The notes: a model not told the origin generated them from the letters alone. A stretch of 64,000 bases of DNA from Streptomyces dysideae (GCF_001514305.1 NZ_KQ949090.1:1-64000), one strand, 5' to 3'; positions 15,846-23,976 are shown, counted from the first letter of the stretch. A program made the numbers and translations.

Positions 15846-16043
15846 ATGGCCCACACGGCACCGCGGACGCTGGTCCGCACCCAGGAGCGGACGGCGTTCC
15901 GCCTCCGCCGCACGGGCCGCCGCCACCCTTTGGTGGCGACGCTGATGGCCCTTCCCCTGGCGGCCCTCCTGCTCCTCGTCTTCGACGGCTGGGAGACAGT
16001 GGCCACACAGGCGTCGTCCGTGGGTGTGATGCTGGGGCGCTGA
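15846..16043 (+). CDS. Small single-pass membrane protein
   Basis: 65 aa, ATG 15846 with AGGAGAGG directly upstream. A basic N-terminal half is followed by a hydrophobic stretch HPLVATLMALPLAALLLLVF (about 29-48) and a short polar end. No domain recognised. Its transcript probably ends at the perfect hairpin 16131-16164. Confidence 0.65.
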   Translation: MAHTAPRTLVRTQERTAFRLRRTGRRHPLVATLMALPLAALLLLVFDGWETVATQASSVGVMLGR

Positions 16044-16130
16044 GCGGCGACCCCAGGCCCGGAAGAGCGGTCCGGGCGGGGACATCCATCCATGAAACCC
16101 CGTGGGGACGGGGGTGCGGCGGACGGCACA

Positions 16131-16164
16131 AATGCCGGCGCAGCTGGGGAGCTGCGCCGGCATT
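16131..16164. terminator. Perfect 15-bp hairpin
   Basis: Left arm AATGCCGGCGCAGCT, loop GGGG, exact complement as right arm. Strong terminator-like structure separating the small membrane protein gene from the tandem-repeat region. Confidence 0.75.
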
Positions 16165-16183
16165 GCTGTCTTCGCACACAAAC

Positions 16184-16483
16184 GCAGCGGCAGGTAGCCA
16201 CTCGGCTGCGGTCAGTCGTGTCATGGGGGCGGCGCCCACCAGCGCAGCGGCAGCCGGCCGCTCAGCCGCGGACAGCCGTGCCACTGAGCCGGGGCCCATC
16301 CACGCCGCCGCAGCCGGCCGCCGAGCCGCGGTCAGTCGCGCAGCTGGGGCGGGGCCCATCCACGCCGCGGCGCTCAGCCGCCCAGCCGCGGACAGCCGTG
16401 CCGCTGAGCCGAGGCCCACCCGCGCGGCTGCAGACATCCATCAGGCCACGGTCAGCCGTGCCGCTGGGGCGGCAACCGGGCGG
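16184..16483. repeat. Five tandem ~60-nt units (300 nt)
   Basis: Units at 16184-16243, 16244-16306, 16307-16366, 16367-16426 and 16427-16483, lengths 60, 63, 60, 60, 57. Each has a GCAGCGGC-like start, an alternating core GGACAGCCGTGCC / GGTCAGTCG, and most end CCCATCCACGCC or similar. All lengths are multiples of three, and open frames cross the array on both strands. None has a convincing start, ribosome site or codon bias, so coding status is unresolved. Confidence 0.75.
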
Positions 16484-16684
16484 TATCCCGTGGCGTGGTG
16501 CAGGCATGCGGACCGCGCGGCTCCGCTCGGCGCGCCGGGGGAAGGCGCCGGCCGGTCTCCGCGCAGCTGTCCGCGCCGCTCACTGGCGGCTACGCCGCAA
16601 TCCTGCCCGGCGCCGGGCACACAGCCGCGCTGACCTGCGGAGCCATGAACTCCGCGCCGCTACACCACTTCGCGGGACGCCACC
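16479..16684. mobile_element. TIR element, copy A (~206 bp)
   Basis: Ends are imperfect ~25-bp inverted repeats: left GGCGGTATCCCGTGGCGTGG at 16479, right arm GCTACACCACTTCGCGGGAC...CCACC ending 16684. A second copy with the same ends and inner motifs (CATGCGGACCG, CTCCGCTCGGCGCGCCGGGG, GCCATGAACTCCGC) lies at 58849-59164. No transposase is encoded; it looks like a non-autonomous element or relic. It abuts the tandem repeat. Confidence 0.6.
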
Positions 16685-16829
16685 GGCACCCGTCCCAAAG
16701 AGAGGCGGTGCCCCGTTGGCGCCGGGCTGCGCGACCCACCCCCGTCGGCCATCACCTCGCGCACCTGAACACCCCGGCGGATCCACCTGCGTACCCTCGC
16801 GACCAGACCCGCACGCCCCAGGGAGTCTC
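16685..16829 (+). other. Gap before the APH-like gene
   Basis: 145 bp between TIR element A and the APH-like gene. TACCCT at 16792-16797 resembles a -10 box but lacks a matching -35. Nothing else seen. Confidence 0.35.
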
Positions 16830-17795
16830 GTGACCGCCAACCCCTTGCTCTCCGAACTGACCGCCAAGGCCCGAGCCAAGGCCCACTCATCGCACAAGGC
16901 CTGCCCCTGCGGAGCAACCGTCACCCTTGCCGACCGCCCCGACGCCACCGTCGTCCGCCACGCCGGCACCGTCGCCAAGGCCCACGCCCCGGACCTCACC
17001 CCCGCCGACCTGGCCCCCCGCCTCACCACGGCCACCCATCTCCCCGGCATCCTCCTGCCCCCACTGGCCGCGACGCCGGTCGACCTGCACGGCCGCCTGG
17101 TCACGTTCTGGCCGTACGGCACCCCCGTGGACCCGGAGGACCCCGACGCGGCCCCCTGGGAAGCCGCCGCCACCCTCCTCGCCCACCTCCACCGCACCCC
17201 AGCCCCAATCCCGACGACAGCCCTCCCTCCCATGCGCGGCCCCGCCAAGGCCGCTCAGGCCATCGCCCGCCTCCGCACAGCCACCGCAGCCAACCCACAG
17301 GCCGCCCCCACCGCCGCCCCCCCCATCCTCCGAGCCTGGGCCACCCTCCCCGCCTGGGCCCAGGCCAAGACCCCCATGCCCGACACCACCACCCTCTGCC
17401 ACGGCGACCTCCACCTCGGCCAGCTGGTGCGCCATCCCACCCCCCACGGCCCCTGGCTGCTGATCGACGTCGACGACCTCGGCACCGGCGTCCCGGCCTG
17501 GGACCTCGCCCGCCCCGCCGCCTGGTACGCCGGGGGACTGCTCCCGCCCGACGAGTGGACCCGCTTCCTCACCGCCTACCGCGCGGCCGGCGGCCCGGCC
17601 GTCCCCGCCGACGGCGACCCCTGGCCCGCCCTGGACGTCCCGGCCCGCGCCCTCACCGCGCAGACCGCGGCCCGTGCCGTCACCAAGGCCATGGCAGAGG
17701 AACGCCCCCTGGACGAGGTCGAGCAGGCCCTCGTCGACGCCTGTGTCCGAATCGCTTCCGCCCCGCCCGAGTTGGCGTACGAATACGCGAAGTAG
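16830..17795 (+). CDS. Phosphotransferase of the APH (aminoglycoside/choline kinase) family
   Basis: 321 aa from GTG 16830 (GGGAG at 16821); the frame is open upstream but that part is repeat-derived. Kinase-like phosphotransferase: Brenner loop CHGDLHLGQL (~190-199) and metal-binding LLIDVDDLGTG (~209-219), with APH lobe TFWPYGTPVD...LAHLHRTPAP. The N-lobe has an unusual ACPCGATVTL segment. Substrate unknown; members phosphorylate antibiotics, sugars or small metabolites. The Gln in place of the usual Asn in HGDxxxxN (HGDLHLGQ) is shared by many actinobacterial homologues. Confidence 0.8.
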   Translation: MTANPLLSELTAKARAKAHSSHKACPCGATVTLADRPDATVVRHAGTVAKAHAPDLTPADLAPRLTTATHLPGILLPPLAATPVDLHGRLVTFWPYGTPVDPEDPDAAPWEAAATLLAHLHRTPAPIPTTALPPMRGPAKAAQAIARLRTATAANPQAAPTAAPPILRAWATLPAWAQAKTPMPDTTTLCHGDLHLGQLVRHPTPHGPWLLIDVDDLGTGVPAWDLARPAAWYAGGLLPPDEWTRFLTAYRAAGGPAVPADGDPWPALDVPARALTAQTAARAVTKAMAEERPLDEVEQALVDACVRIASAPPELAYEYAK

Positions 17796-17875
17796 GGTGC
17801 AACCGACCGCAGCCGGACAGAGTCTGTCCTGGCGATACGCGTAGCAGGACCGACCGGCGAGGAGTTGAGCCGACG

Positions 17876-18172
17876 ATGCAGTGTCCGAAGTGTCGTGCCC
17901 CGATGCACACGTACAACCGCAACGGCGTTCAGATCGAGCAGTGCAGTGGCTGCCGCGGGATATTTCTCGACTACGGCGAGCTGGAGGCGCTGACCCGACT
18001 GGAGTCCCAGTGGTCCCAGCAGGCGCCGCCACCTCCGTCCGCCCCCCAGGCGTACCCGGCGGCCCCCGTAGCTCCCGCGGCCCCCGCCTGGGGCGCCCCG
18101 CAGGCCGGCCACCACGGTCACTACGGCCACAAGCGTCAGAAGAGCTTCGGCCGCATGCTGTTCTCCAGCTGA
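17876..18172 (+). CDS. TFIIB-type zinc-ribbon protein
   Basis: 98 aa, ATG 17876 with GGAG at 17861. N-terminal zinc ribbon with MQCPKCRAPM and CSGCRGIFLDYGELE (two CxxC knuckles), followed by a Pro/Ala-rich linker and a His/Lys-rich tail HHGHYGHKRQK. Small stand-alone members are widespread and of unknown role, possibly nucleic-acid binding. Followed by a clear terminator. Confidence 0.82.
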   Translation: MQCPKCRAPMHTYNRNGVQIEQCSGCRGIFLDYGELEALTRLESQWSQQAPPPPSAPQAYPAAPVAPAAPAWGAPQAGHHGHYGHKRQKSFGRMLFSS

Positions 18173-18199
18173 CCGTTCGAGCTGCTGACCGGCACACGA

Positions 18200-18231
18200 C
18201 GAAGCCCCCGACCACAAGGCCGGGGGCTTCG
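18200..18231. terminator. Bidirectional terminator between zinc-ribbon gene and tRNA cluster
   Basis: CGAAGCCCCCG and CGGGGGCTTCG form an 11-bp stem. It serves the plus-strand zinc-ribbon gene and the minus-strand tRNA cluster that ends at 18237. Confidence 0.8.
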
Positions 18232-18236
18232 GTGTG

Positions 18237-18308
18237 TGGACGATACTGGGATTGAACCAGTGACCTCTTCCGTGTCAGGGAAGCGCTCTCCCGCTGAGCT
18301 AATCGTCC
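18237..18308 (-). tRNA. tRNA-Val (GAC), copy 1
   Basis: 72-nt cloverleaf: acceptor GGACGAT/ATCGTCC, anticodon loop CTGACAC giving GAC, T-loop TTCAATC, discriminator A, no encoded CCA. Last gene of the minus-strand tRNA cluster. Confidence 0.95.
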
Positions 18309-18342
18309 TCGGGACCTCGATCCGAAGATCGCGGGTACTGCG

Positions 18343-18414
18343 TGCGCGATACTGGGATTGAACCAGTGACCTCTTCCGTGTCAGGGAAGCGCTCTCCCGC
18401 TGAGCTAATCGCGC
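18343..18414 (-). tRNA. tRNA-Val (GAC), copy 2
   Basis: 72 nt, identical to copy 1 except for the acceptor stem (GCGCGAT/ATCGCGC, a compensated change). Anticodon GAC. Confidence 0.95.
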
Positions 18415-18433
18415 GAGGGATCCGAAGATCCAG

Positions 18434-18505
18434 TGGACGATACTGGGATTGAACCAGTGACCTCTTCCGTGTCAGGGAAGCGCTCTCCCGCTGAGCTAAT
18501 CGTCC
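18434..18505 (-). tRNA. tRNA-Val (GAC), copy 3
   Basis: 72 nt, same sequence as copy 1 (acceptor GGACGAT). Spacers between the three Val genes carry small GATCCGAAGATC hairpins. Confidence 0.95.
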
Positions 18506-18509
18506 TTGG

Positions 18510-18580
18510 AGGTGGAGACGGGATTTGAACCCGTGTAGACGGCTTTGCAGGCCGTTGCCTCGCCTCTCGGCCACTCCACC
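18510..18580 (-). tRNA. tRNA-Cys (GCA)
   Basis: 71 nt; acceptor GGTGGAG, anticodon loop CTGCAAA giving GCA, discriminator T as expected for Cys. Lies 4 nt upstream of tRNA-Val copy 3. Confidence 0.95.
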
Positions 18581-18619
18581 AGGAGTGTAGGGGGTCGGGA
18601 AGATCCCCTGTTTCCTTCG

Positions 18620-18692
18620 AGCGGACGACGAGGCTCGAACTCGCGACCTCAACCTTGGCAAGGTTGCGCTCTACCAACTGAGCTACGTCCGC
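18620..18692 (-). tRNA. tRNA-Gly (GCC)
   Basis: 73 nt; acceptor GCGGACG, anticodon loop TTGCCAA giving GCC, discriminator T. First gene of the five-tRNA cluster. Confidence 0.95.
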
Positions 18693-18733
18693 TTGTCGTT
18701 TCCGTCCGCTCCCGCGGCTCGGCGACGTGTTGA

Positions 18734-18761
18734 ACTCTAGCGGATTCCGGGGCCAGTACAA
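18734..18761 (-). promoter_or_regulatory. Promoter of the tRNA cluster
   Basis: On the minus strand TTGTAC (18756-18761) and TAGAGT (18734-18739) with a 16-nt spacer, 42 bp upstream of tRNA-Gly. Fits a vegetative promoter. Confidence 0.6.
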
Positions 18762-18870
18762 AAACACGTTTGTGCAGCGTGCTGCGCTGCGCCTGCTCAT
18801 GGACCTGGTCAGGGTCGCCGAGGGGGCATGACCAGGTCACCCACCGGACGCCGGCCATAGACTCGACAGC

Positions 18871-20016
18871 GTGCTCGCCCTCCCTCCCCTCGCCCGTTTC
18901 GGCGACCGCGTCGCCAGCGGTCTGCTCGACGTCACCAGTGACCCCGCGGCCCTCGACTCCACCGGTTTCTGGGCCGTCGCCGCCGACTTCGAGGGCCGCC
19001 TGACCTGCGCCCGCTTCCGGGACGTACGGGAGGAGCCGGTGCCCGCTCCGGTGCCGGGGGAGTGGCACGGCCCCGCGGCCGGCGACTGGACGTCCTCCCT
19101 GGACCGTGCCGCGTACACGGCGGGCGTACGTCGCATCCGCGAGCACATCGCGGCCGGCGAGGTCTACCAGGCCAACCTCTGCCGCGTCCTGTCCGCACCC
19201 GTCGCCCCCGGCGCCGACGTGGACGCCCTGACCGCCCTGCTGGCCCGCGGCAACCCGGCACCGTACGCAGGAACGATCCGCCTCCCGGACCACGGCGTGG
19301 AGATAGCCACCGCCTCCCCCGAGCTGTTCCTGCGCCGGGACGGACGGACCGTCGAGTCCGGCCCGATCAAGGGCACCGGCCGCACCGAGGCGGACCTCCT
19401 GGAGAAGGACTACGCCGAGAACGTGATGATCGTGGACCTGGTCCGCAACGACATCGGCCGCGTCTGTGCCACCGGCACGGTGAGCGTCCCTGACCTGTGC
19501 GCGGTGGAGAAGCACCCGGGGCTCGTCCACCTCGTGTCGACGGTCCGGGGCGAACTGCGCGAGCACGCCGGCTGGCTCGAACTGCTCGACGCCGCCTTCC
19601 CGCCCGGGTCCGTCACCGGCGCGCCCAAGTCGAGCGCCCTGCGGATCATCGACGCCTTGGAGACGGCACCCCGCGGCCCGTACTGCGGCGGCGTCGGCTG
19701 GGTCGACGCCGACCGGGGCAGCGGCGAGCTGGCCGTCGGCATCCGCACCTTCTGGATCGACCGCGCCGAAGGCGTGCTGCGCTTCGGCACCGGCGCGGGC
19801 ATCACCTGGGGCTCGGACCCCGAGGGGGAGTGGCGGGAGACCGAGCTGAAGGCGTCCCGGCTCCTCGCGGTAGCGTCGGGTGCGTACACGAGCGAAGGGA
19901 CCTTGAGGTGCTGTGCCTATCCGGGGGGCGCCGCATCCGACAACGGCTCCGCCGCGGGCCGGACCCCCGGCCGAATCGACGCACCCTGTACAGACTTGCG
20001 AGGTAGAGACCAGTGA
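18871..20016 (+). CDS. pabB: Aminodeoxychorismate synthase component I (chorismate-binding)
   Basis: 381 aa, GTG start. Converts chorismate to 4-amino-4-deoxychorismate with a glutamine amidotransferase partner (not in this window) for p-aminobenzoate and folate. Chorismate-binding domain ~80-335: AGEVYQANLCR, ASPELFLRRDGRTVESGPIKGT, VMIVDLVRNDIGRV, FPPGSVTGAPKSSAL, GVGWVDADRGSGELAVGIRTF. The catalytic PIKGT motif is typical of PabB. The C-terminal ~45 residues after ASGAYTSEG are low-complexity and not family-like. Stop overlaps pabC by 4 bp. An anthranilate-synthase-like role is less likely given that neighbour. Confidence 0.87.
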   Translation: MLALPPLARFGDRVASGLLDVTSDPAALDSTGFWAVAADFEGRLTCARFRDVREEPVPAPVPGEWHGPAAGDWTSSLDRAAYTAGVRRIREHIAAGEVYQANLCRVLSAPVAPGADVDALTALLARGNPAPYAGTIRLPDHGVEIATASPELFLRRDGRTVESGPIKGTGRTEADLLEKDYAENVMIVDLVRNDIGRVCATGTVSVPDLCAVEKHPGLVHLVSTVRGELREHAGWLELLDAAFPPGSVTGAPKSSALRIIDALETAPRGPYCGGVGWVDADRGSGELAVGIRTFWIDRAEGVLRFGTGAGITWGSDPEGEWRETELKASRLLAVASGAYTSEGTLRCCAYPGGAASDNGSAAGRTPGRIDAPCTDLRGRDQ

Positions 20017-20834
20017 AGCTTTGGCTCGACGGCGGGCTGCAGGACATCGAATCCGCCCGTGTCTCCGTCTTCGACCACGGGCTGACCGTGGGCGACGGCA
20101 TCTTCGAGACGGTGAAGGCGGTCGACGGGAAGCCGTTCGCGCTCACCCGCCACCTCGACCGGCTGACCCGCTCGGCCCGCGGCCTCGGCCTGCCCGACCC
20201 CGACCGCGACGAGGTCCGCCGCGCCTGCGCCGCCGTCCTCGAGGCCAACCCGATGCCCCTCGGCCGCCTGCGCATCACGTACACCGGCGGTCACGGCCCC
20301 CTCGGCTCCGACCGCGGTGAGCACGGCCCGACCCTCGTGGTCGCCCTCGGCGAGACCACCCGCCGCCCCGACTCCACGGCAGTGATCACCGTGCCGTGGA
20401 CCCGCAACGAGCGCGGCGCACTCGCCGGCCTGAAGACGACCTCGTACGCCGAGAACGTCGTCGCTCTTGCCCGTGCCCGCCGGCACGACGCCTCCGAGGC
20501 CCTGTTCGGCAACACGGTCGGACAGCTCTGCGAGGGCACCGGCTCCAACGTCTTCGTCGTCCTCGACGGCGAGATCCACACCCCGCCGCTCGCCTCCGGC
20601 TGCCTCGCGGGCATCACGCGCGCGTTGACGGCCGAGTGGACCGGCGCCAAGGAGACCGACCTCCCGCTGGACGTCCTGGAGCGCGCCGATGAGGTCTTCC
20701 TCACCTCCACCCTGCGCGACGTACAGGCCGTGCACCGCGTCGACGACCGCGAACTGCCGGGCGCGCCGGGCCCGGTGACCGCCAAGGCCATGCGGATCTT
20801 CGACGAGCGGTCCGGGGACGACCTGGATCCGTAA
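20013..20834 (+). CDS. pabC: Aminodeoxychorismate lyase (class IV aminotransferase fold)
   Basis: 273 aa, GTG start within GTGA overlap with pabB, GAGGTAGAG upstream. PLP enzyme that releases pyruvate from aminodeoxychorismate to give p-aminobenzoate. Fold IV features: FDHGLTVGDGIFETVKAV, catalytic lysine in LAGLKTTSYAENV, EALFGNTVGQLCEGTGSNVFVV, and PPLASGCLAGITR. Could instead be a branched-chain or D-amino-acid transaminase, but the coupled pabB supports PabC. Confidence 0.85.
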   Translation: MKLWLDGGLQDIESARVSVFDHGLTVGDGIFETVKAVDGKPFALTRHLDRLTRSARGLGLPDPDRDEVRRACAAVLEANPMPLGRLRITYTGGHGPLGSDRGEHGPTLVVALGETTRRPDSTAVITVPWTRNERGALAGLKTTSYAENVVALARARRHDASEALFGNTVGQLCEGTGSNVFVVLDGEIHTPPLASGCLAGITRALTAEWTGAKETDLPLDVLERADEVFLTSTLRDVQAVHRVDDRELPGAPGPVTAKAMRIFDERSGDDLDP

Positions 20835-20877
20835 GAGCCGCGGATGTCGAAGAGCCGCGGATATCGCGGATATTCGG

Positions 20878-20906
20878 CTGACGGACGGCTCGGCGGCGGG
20901 TAGAAC
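20878..20906 (+). promoter_or_regulatory. Putative promoter of the tandem GNAT gene
   Basis: CTGACG (20878-20883), 17-nt spacer, TAGAAC (20901-20906); the start codon follows 7 nt later, so the mRNA would be leaderless or nearly so. Confidence 0.45.
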
Positions 20907-20913
20907 ACCCGTG

Positions 20914-21732
20914 ATGACCACCACCCTGCGGCCGACCGAGCCGCTCCAGCACAACACCGACGGGACGCGTTCACGTCACTACCAGGTGTGCGTGAACAGC
21001 CGTCCGGTGGGCGGGGTACACCTCTCCACGCATCCCGAGTACGGTCCCGCCGTCGCCCGCGTCAGGGACCTGCACATCGAGGAGCCGGACCGCAGGCGCG
21101 GGCGCGGCACGGTGGCGGCTCTCGCAGCTGAAGAGGTCGCACGGGGCTGGGGCTGCAAGCGCATCGAGGTGTCCGTCTCCGGCGACGACGAGGCCGCGCT
21201 CCGGCTCGCCACGGCGCTCGGGTACGTCCTGCGCAGCCGGAACATGACGAAACGCCTGGACGGAACCCGCCCCGCACTGCCCGCCGGCAGCACGGCCCGG
21301 CCCATGACCGAGGCCGAGTACGGCCCTTGGCTGGCGTACGGGCGGGAGCAGTTCGCCCGCAGCATGATCGAACGGGGCGTCTCCGCCGACGAGGCGTACA
21401 CCAAGGCGGACGAGAGTCACGCGAGATTCCTGCCGGACGGCGTGGCCACCGAGAACACGCTGATCAGCGTGCTGGAGCACGAGGCGATACGGGTCGGCGT
21501 GCTCTGGCTGAGGCTGTGGCCCGAGACGGCGTTCGTGCTCGACGTGGAGGCTGACGCCCGCCACCGCGGCCACGGCCGCTCACTGATGCTGCTCGCCGAG
21601 GCCCAGGCGGTCGAGGGCGGGAAGGACCGCATCAGCCTTCATGTCTTCGCCGGCAACACCCCGGCCGAGCGGCTCTACGAGTCACTCGGCTACGAGACGA
21701 CCGACCACCACCTGTACAAGGAACTGCTCTGA
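20914..21732 (+). CDS. Tandem-domain GNAT acetyltransferase
   Basis: 272 aa from ATG 20914 (GTG 20911 in frame). Two GNAT halves. The N-terminal half has VRDLHIEEPDRRRGRGTVAALAAEE and an ALGYVLRSRNMTK end. The C-terminal half has VLDVEADARHRGHGRSLMLLAEAQA and NTPAERLYESLGYETTD. The C-terminal acetyl-CoA loop RHRGHGRS is the better conserved. Substrate unknown. Stands between pabC and the convergent DsbA-like gene (3 bp between stops). Confidence 0.83.
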   Translation: MTTTLRPTEPLQHNTDGTRSRHYQVCVNSRPVGGVHLSTHPEYGPAVARVRDLHIEEPDRRRGRGTVAALAAEEVARGWGCKRIEVSVSGDDEAALRLATALGYVLRSRNMTKRLDGTRPALPAGSTARPMTEAEYGPWLAYGREQFARSMIERGVSADEAYTKADESHARFLPDGVATENTLISVLEHEAIRVGVLWLRLWPETAFVLDVEADARHRGHGRSLMLLAEAQAVEGGKDRISLHVFAGNTPAERLYESLGYETTDHHLYKELL

Positions 21733-21735
21733 GGT

Positions 21736-22245
21736 TCAGGACCCCTCGGCCAGCAGCCGGTCCACGATCTCCTCGACGTGCTCCCGCAGCCCCTCCTGGC
21801 TCTTGCCGCCGTCGAGGCGCTCCCCGCCGATGACGTACGTCGGGGTGCCGGTCACGCCGATCGCCTTGCCCTCGGCCTGGTCGGCGTCGACGATCAGGAT
21901 GTGCCGGCCGTCGATCAGCGCGGTGTCGAACTCCTCGGCGTCCAGGCCGAGTTCTCGGGCCACCTCGACCAGGAAGGGTTCCCCCTTACGGTCCAGCTCC
22001 TCGACCCGGGCCAGCACCGCCTCGACGTACGGCCACCCCTGTCCCTGCTCCGCGGCCTCCTCGGCGGCCTGCGCGGCGGCGAAGGCGTGCTGGTGCTTCT
22101 CCAGCGGGAAGTGCCGCAGCCGCAGCTCCAGCCGGTCGCCGTAACGGGCGCGCAGGGCACGGAGGTCGTCCAGGGCGCTGCGGCAGTCCGGGCACTGCAG
22201 TTCGCACCAGACATCGAGAACGGGGGCGGGGGAGGAGTCGCTCAT
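21736..22245 (-). CDS. DsbA-family thioredoxin-fold protein
   Basis: 169 aa from ATG 22245. Thioredoxin fold with helical insert. The active site is ELQCPDCRSAL (CPDC), followed by LRHFPLEKHQHAFAAAQAAEEAA and cis-Pro loop GVTGTPTYVIGG. No signal peptide is apparent, so it is probably a cytoplasmic disulfide oxidoreductase of the FrnE/2-hydroxychromene isomerase-like group. A stand-alone gene, divergent from the following membrane protein gene. Confidence 0.82.
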   Translation of the reverse strand: MSDSSPAPVLDVWCELQCPDCRSALDDLRALRARYGDRLELRLRHFPLEKHQHAFAAAQAAEEAAEQGQGWPYVEAVLARVEELDRKGEPFLVEVARELGLDAEEFDTALIDGRHILIVDADQAEGKAIGVTGTPTYVIGGERLDGGKSQEGLREHVEEIVDRLLAEGS

Positions 22246-22451
22246 GCCCACAGTGTCCCAGCCCCGGGCCACCGGACCCAATCCGACCTGGTACGACGCC
22301 GTGAGGGTCCGCCGCGGGGACCGGCACCTGCGGAGGAGCCGACCCGGAGATGTCCCTGATGTCGGGCCGGGGCATGGCCCGGCGGGGGCGGAACGGTGCA
22401 GGATGGAAGGGACGAAGTGCTCTGCCCGACCCAGCCCGCCAGGAGGACCGG

Positions 22452-22895
22452 ATGATTGCCGAGACTGTCTGTTCCGCCGTCGCCGCGGCCGGCCTGGGCA
22501 TCGCGGCGGTCACGGCGTACCGCAAGCGTTTCCTCGCGGCCACGCGCATCGCCGCCTACTCGCTGGTGCCCCTCGGCCTGGTGATGACCGGCGTCGTCGA
22601 CTGGCTGGCGGACACCGCGTTCAGCCCGACGGCCTGGGCGGGCTTCGGTGTGCTCGGCGCTTCCTGGCTGCTGTTCGCGAGCACACGCGCGGTGGAGCGC
22701 CGCCGCGGCGGCACCCGCAAGGAGCGCAAGGAGACCCGGGCGGCGGGCCGCGGCGAGGCGGTGGCCTCTGCGGCCTCGGCACCCTCCCTGGGGCCGGGCA
22801 CCCGCCCGGCGGCCAAGCCCGCGACCGCACCCCGCGCCGAGGCCGCGGACGACTTCAGCGACATCGAGGCCATCCTGAAGAAGCACGGCATATGA
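22452..22895 (+). CDS. Small membrane protein, function unknown
   Basis: 147 aa, ATG 22452 with AGGAGG ten bases upstream. Two to three hydrophobic segments (about 3-20, 37-52, 60-80), then a basic Arg/Lys/Glu-rich cytoplasmic region and a conserved-looking end DDFSDIEAILKKHGI. I do not recognise a domain; homologues in Streptomyces are annotated only as integral membrane proteins. Confidence 0.72.
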   Translation: MIAETVCSAVAAAGLGIAAVTAYRKRFLAATRIAAYSLVPLGLVMTGVVDWLADTAFSPTAWAGFGVLGASWLLFASTRAVERRRGGTRKERKETRAAGRGEAVASAASAPSLGPGTRPAAKPATAPRAEAADDFSDIEAILKKHGI

Positions 22896-23050
22896 CCTCC
22901 GCACGCGGGACTGAAACGACACAGTGGGCCGGCGTCCGCCCGTAAGTGATCAAGAACAGAACGGGACGTGACGGAATCCGGCGAACTCCCGGATATTCCG
23001 GGCGTGTTGATCGCGCGGAGTGGGTCCGCTGCGCCATCATCGCCCGCGAG

Positions 23051-23203
23051 ATGCTGGACACGACACAGAGCGACGCCGCGCCGCCTCAGGACGAGCCGCG
23101 CGGGTGCCTCTTCGCCCTTTCCCAGCCACCGCTGATGATCTTCCTTGCGGTGATCGGGTGTCTGCTGCTCATGGCTTCGCTGCACGATCTGCTGCTGCTC
23201 TGA
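23051..23203 (+). CDS. Small single-pass membrane protein
   Basis: 50 aa from ATG 23051; the frame is open to 22946 but the extra N-terminal part is not protein-like. The acidic N-terminal 24 residues are followed by SQPPLMIFLAVIGCLLLMAS and a Leu-rich end. No domain recognised. Terminated by hairpin 23212-23244. Confidence 0.62.
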   Translation: MLDTTQSDAAPPQDEPRGCLFALSQPPLMIFLAVIGCLLLMASLHDLLLL

Positions 23204-23211
23204 GCCGTACC

Positions 23212-23244
23212 CGTGGTCCTCGGCGTCACCCGCCGGGGACCACG
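23212..23244. terminator. Terminator between convergent genes
   Basis: 14-bp stem with one G-T pair (23212-23225 and 23231-23244). Lies between the small membrane protein gene and the CGNR gene end. Confidence 0.65.
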
Positions 23245-23270
23245 TCGACACCGATGTCCCGGCCGGGGCC

Positions 23271-23831
23271 TCAGCCCGCGGCTTCCTTGCGGCGCGCCCG
23301 GTACGCGGCCACATGCAGGCGGTTCCCACAGGTACGGCTGTCGCAGTAGCGCCGCGAACGGTTCCTCGAGAGGTCGACGAAGGCGCGCCGGCAGTCCGGG
23401 GCCTCACAGCGCCGCAGCCGCTCCTCCTCCCCGGCGACCACGAAGAACGCCAGCGCCATCCCGCAGTCGGCCGCCAGATGGTCCGCGACGGACGCGCCAG
23501 GGGCGAAGTAGTGCACATGCCAGTCGTAGCCGTCGTGGTCGGTCAGCCGGGGCGTGGTGCCCGCGGCGGCGACCAGCTCGTTGATCAGCCCGGAGGCGGT
23601 CCGGGCGTCCGGTGCCGCGAAGATCCCGGCGAACCGCCCGCGCACCTTGCGCACCGCGGACAGATCGAACTCCGAGAGCACTCCGACATCGCTGATTTCG
23701 TGCTTTCGTACGAAATCCTTGAGGGCCGAGACGTCCGGCAGCCCGTCCGGCGTCCCGTCGTCGTCCGGCACGGTGTTCACCAGATCCACCACGGCATCGA
23801 GGGCGCACCGGGTGTCATGGGTGATCAGCAC
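23271..23831 (-). CDS. CGNR zinc-finger transcriptional regulator (ABATE domain)
   Basis: 186 aa, ATG 23831. N-terminal ABATE domain (ALDAVVDLVNTV, RLTDHDGYDWHVHYFAPGAS) fused to a C-terminal treble-clef CGNR finger: RCEAPDCRRAFVDLS, RRYCDSRTCGNRLHVAAYR. This group is thought to be stress- or ligand-responsive DNA-binding proteins. No obvious target operon is adjacent. Confidence 0.85.
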   Translation of the reverse strand: MLITHDTRCALDAVVDLVNTVPDDDGTPDGLPDVSALKDFVRKHEISDVGVLSEFDLSAVRKVRGRFAGIFAAPDARTASGLINELVAAAGTTPRLTDHDGYDWHVHYFAPGASVADHLAADCGMALAFFVVAGEEERLRRCEAPDCRRAFVDLSRNRSRRYCDSRTCGNRLHVAAYRARRKEAAG

Positions 23832-23976
23832 GTTTCGCTCCCTGGCCAGTGGGTCGGGCGCATGCCCGCCTGATGCTGGCCGATGGTAGTGGCTTGCGGA
23901 GGTGCGGTGACGGGCCGGTGCGTCGCCCGTGCCGGTGAGCGGGCGAATCCCGTGCCGCCGGTGCCGGGTGCACGTA

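Noticed and set aside
16184..16483. CRISPR-like array
   Set aside because: Units are contiguous and imperfect with no unique spacers between conserved repeats, and no cas genes are present.
16092..17795. A single 567-aa protein joining the repeat region to the APH-like gene
   Set aside because: The first ~245 residues are translated repeat and TIR-element sequence; the GTG at 16830 with GGGAG gives the expected APH start.
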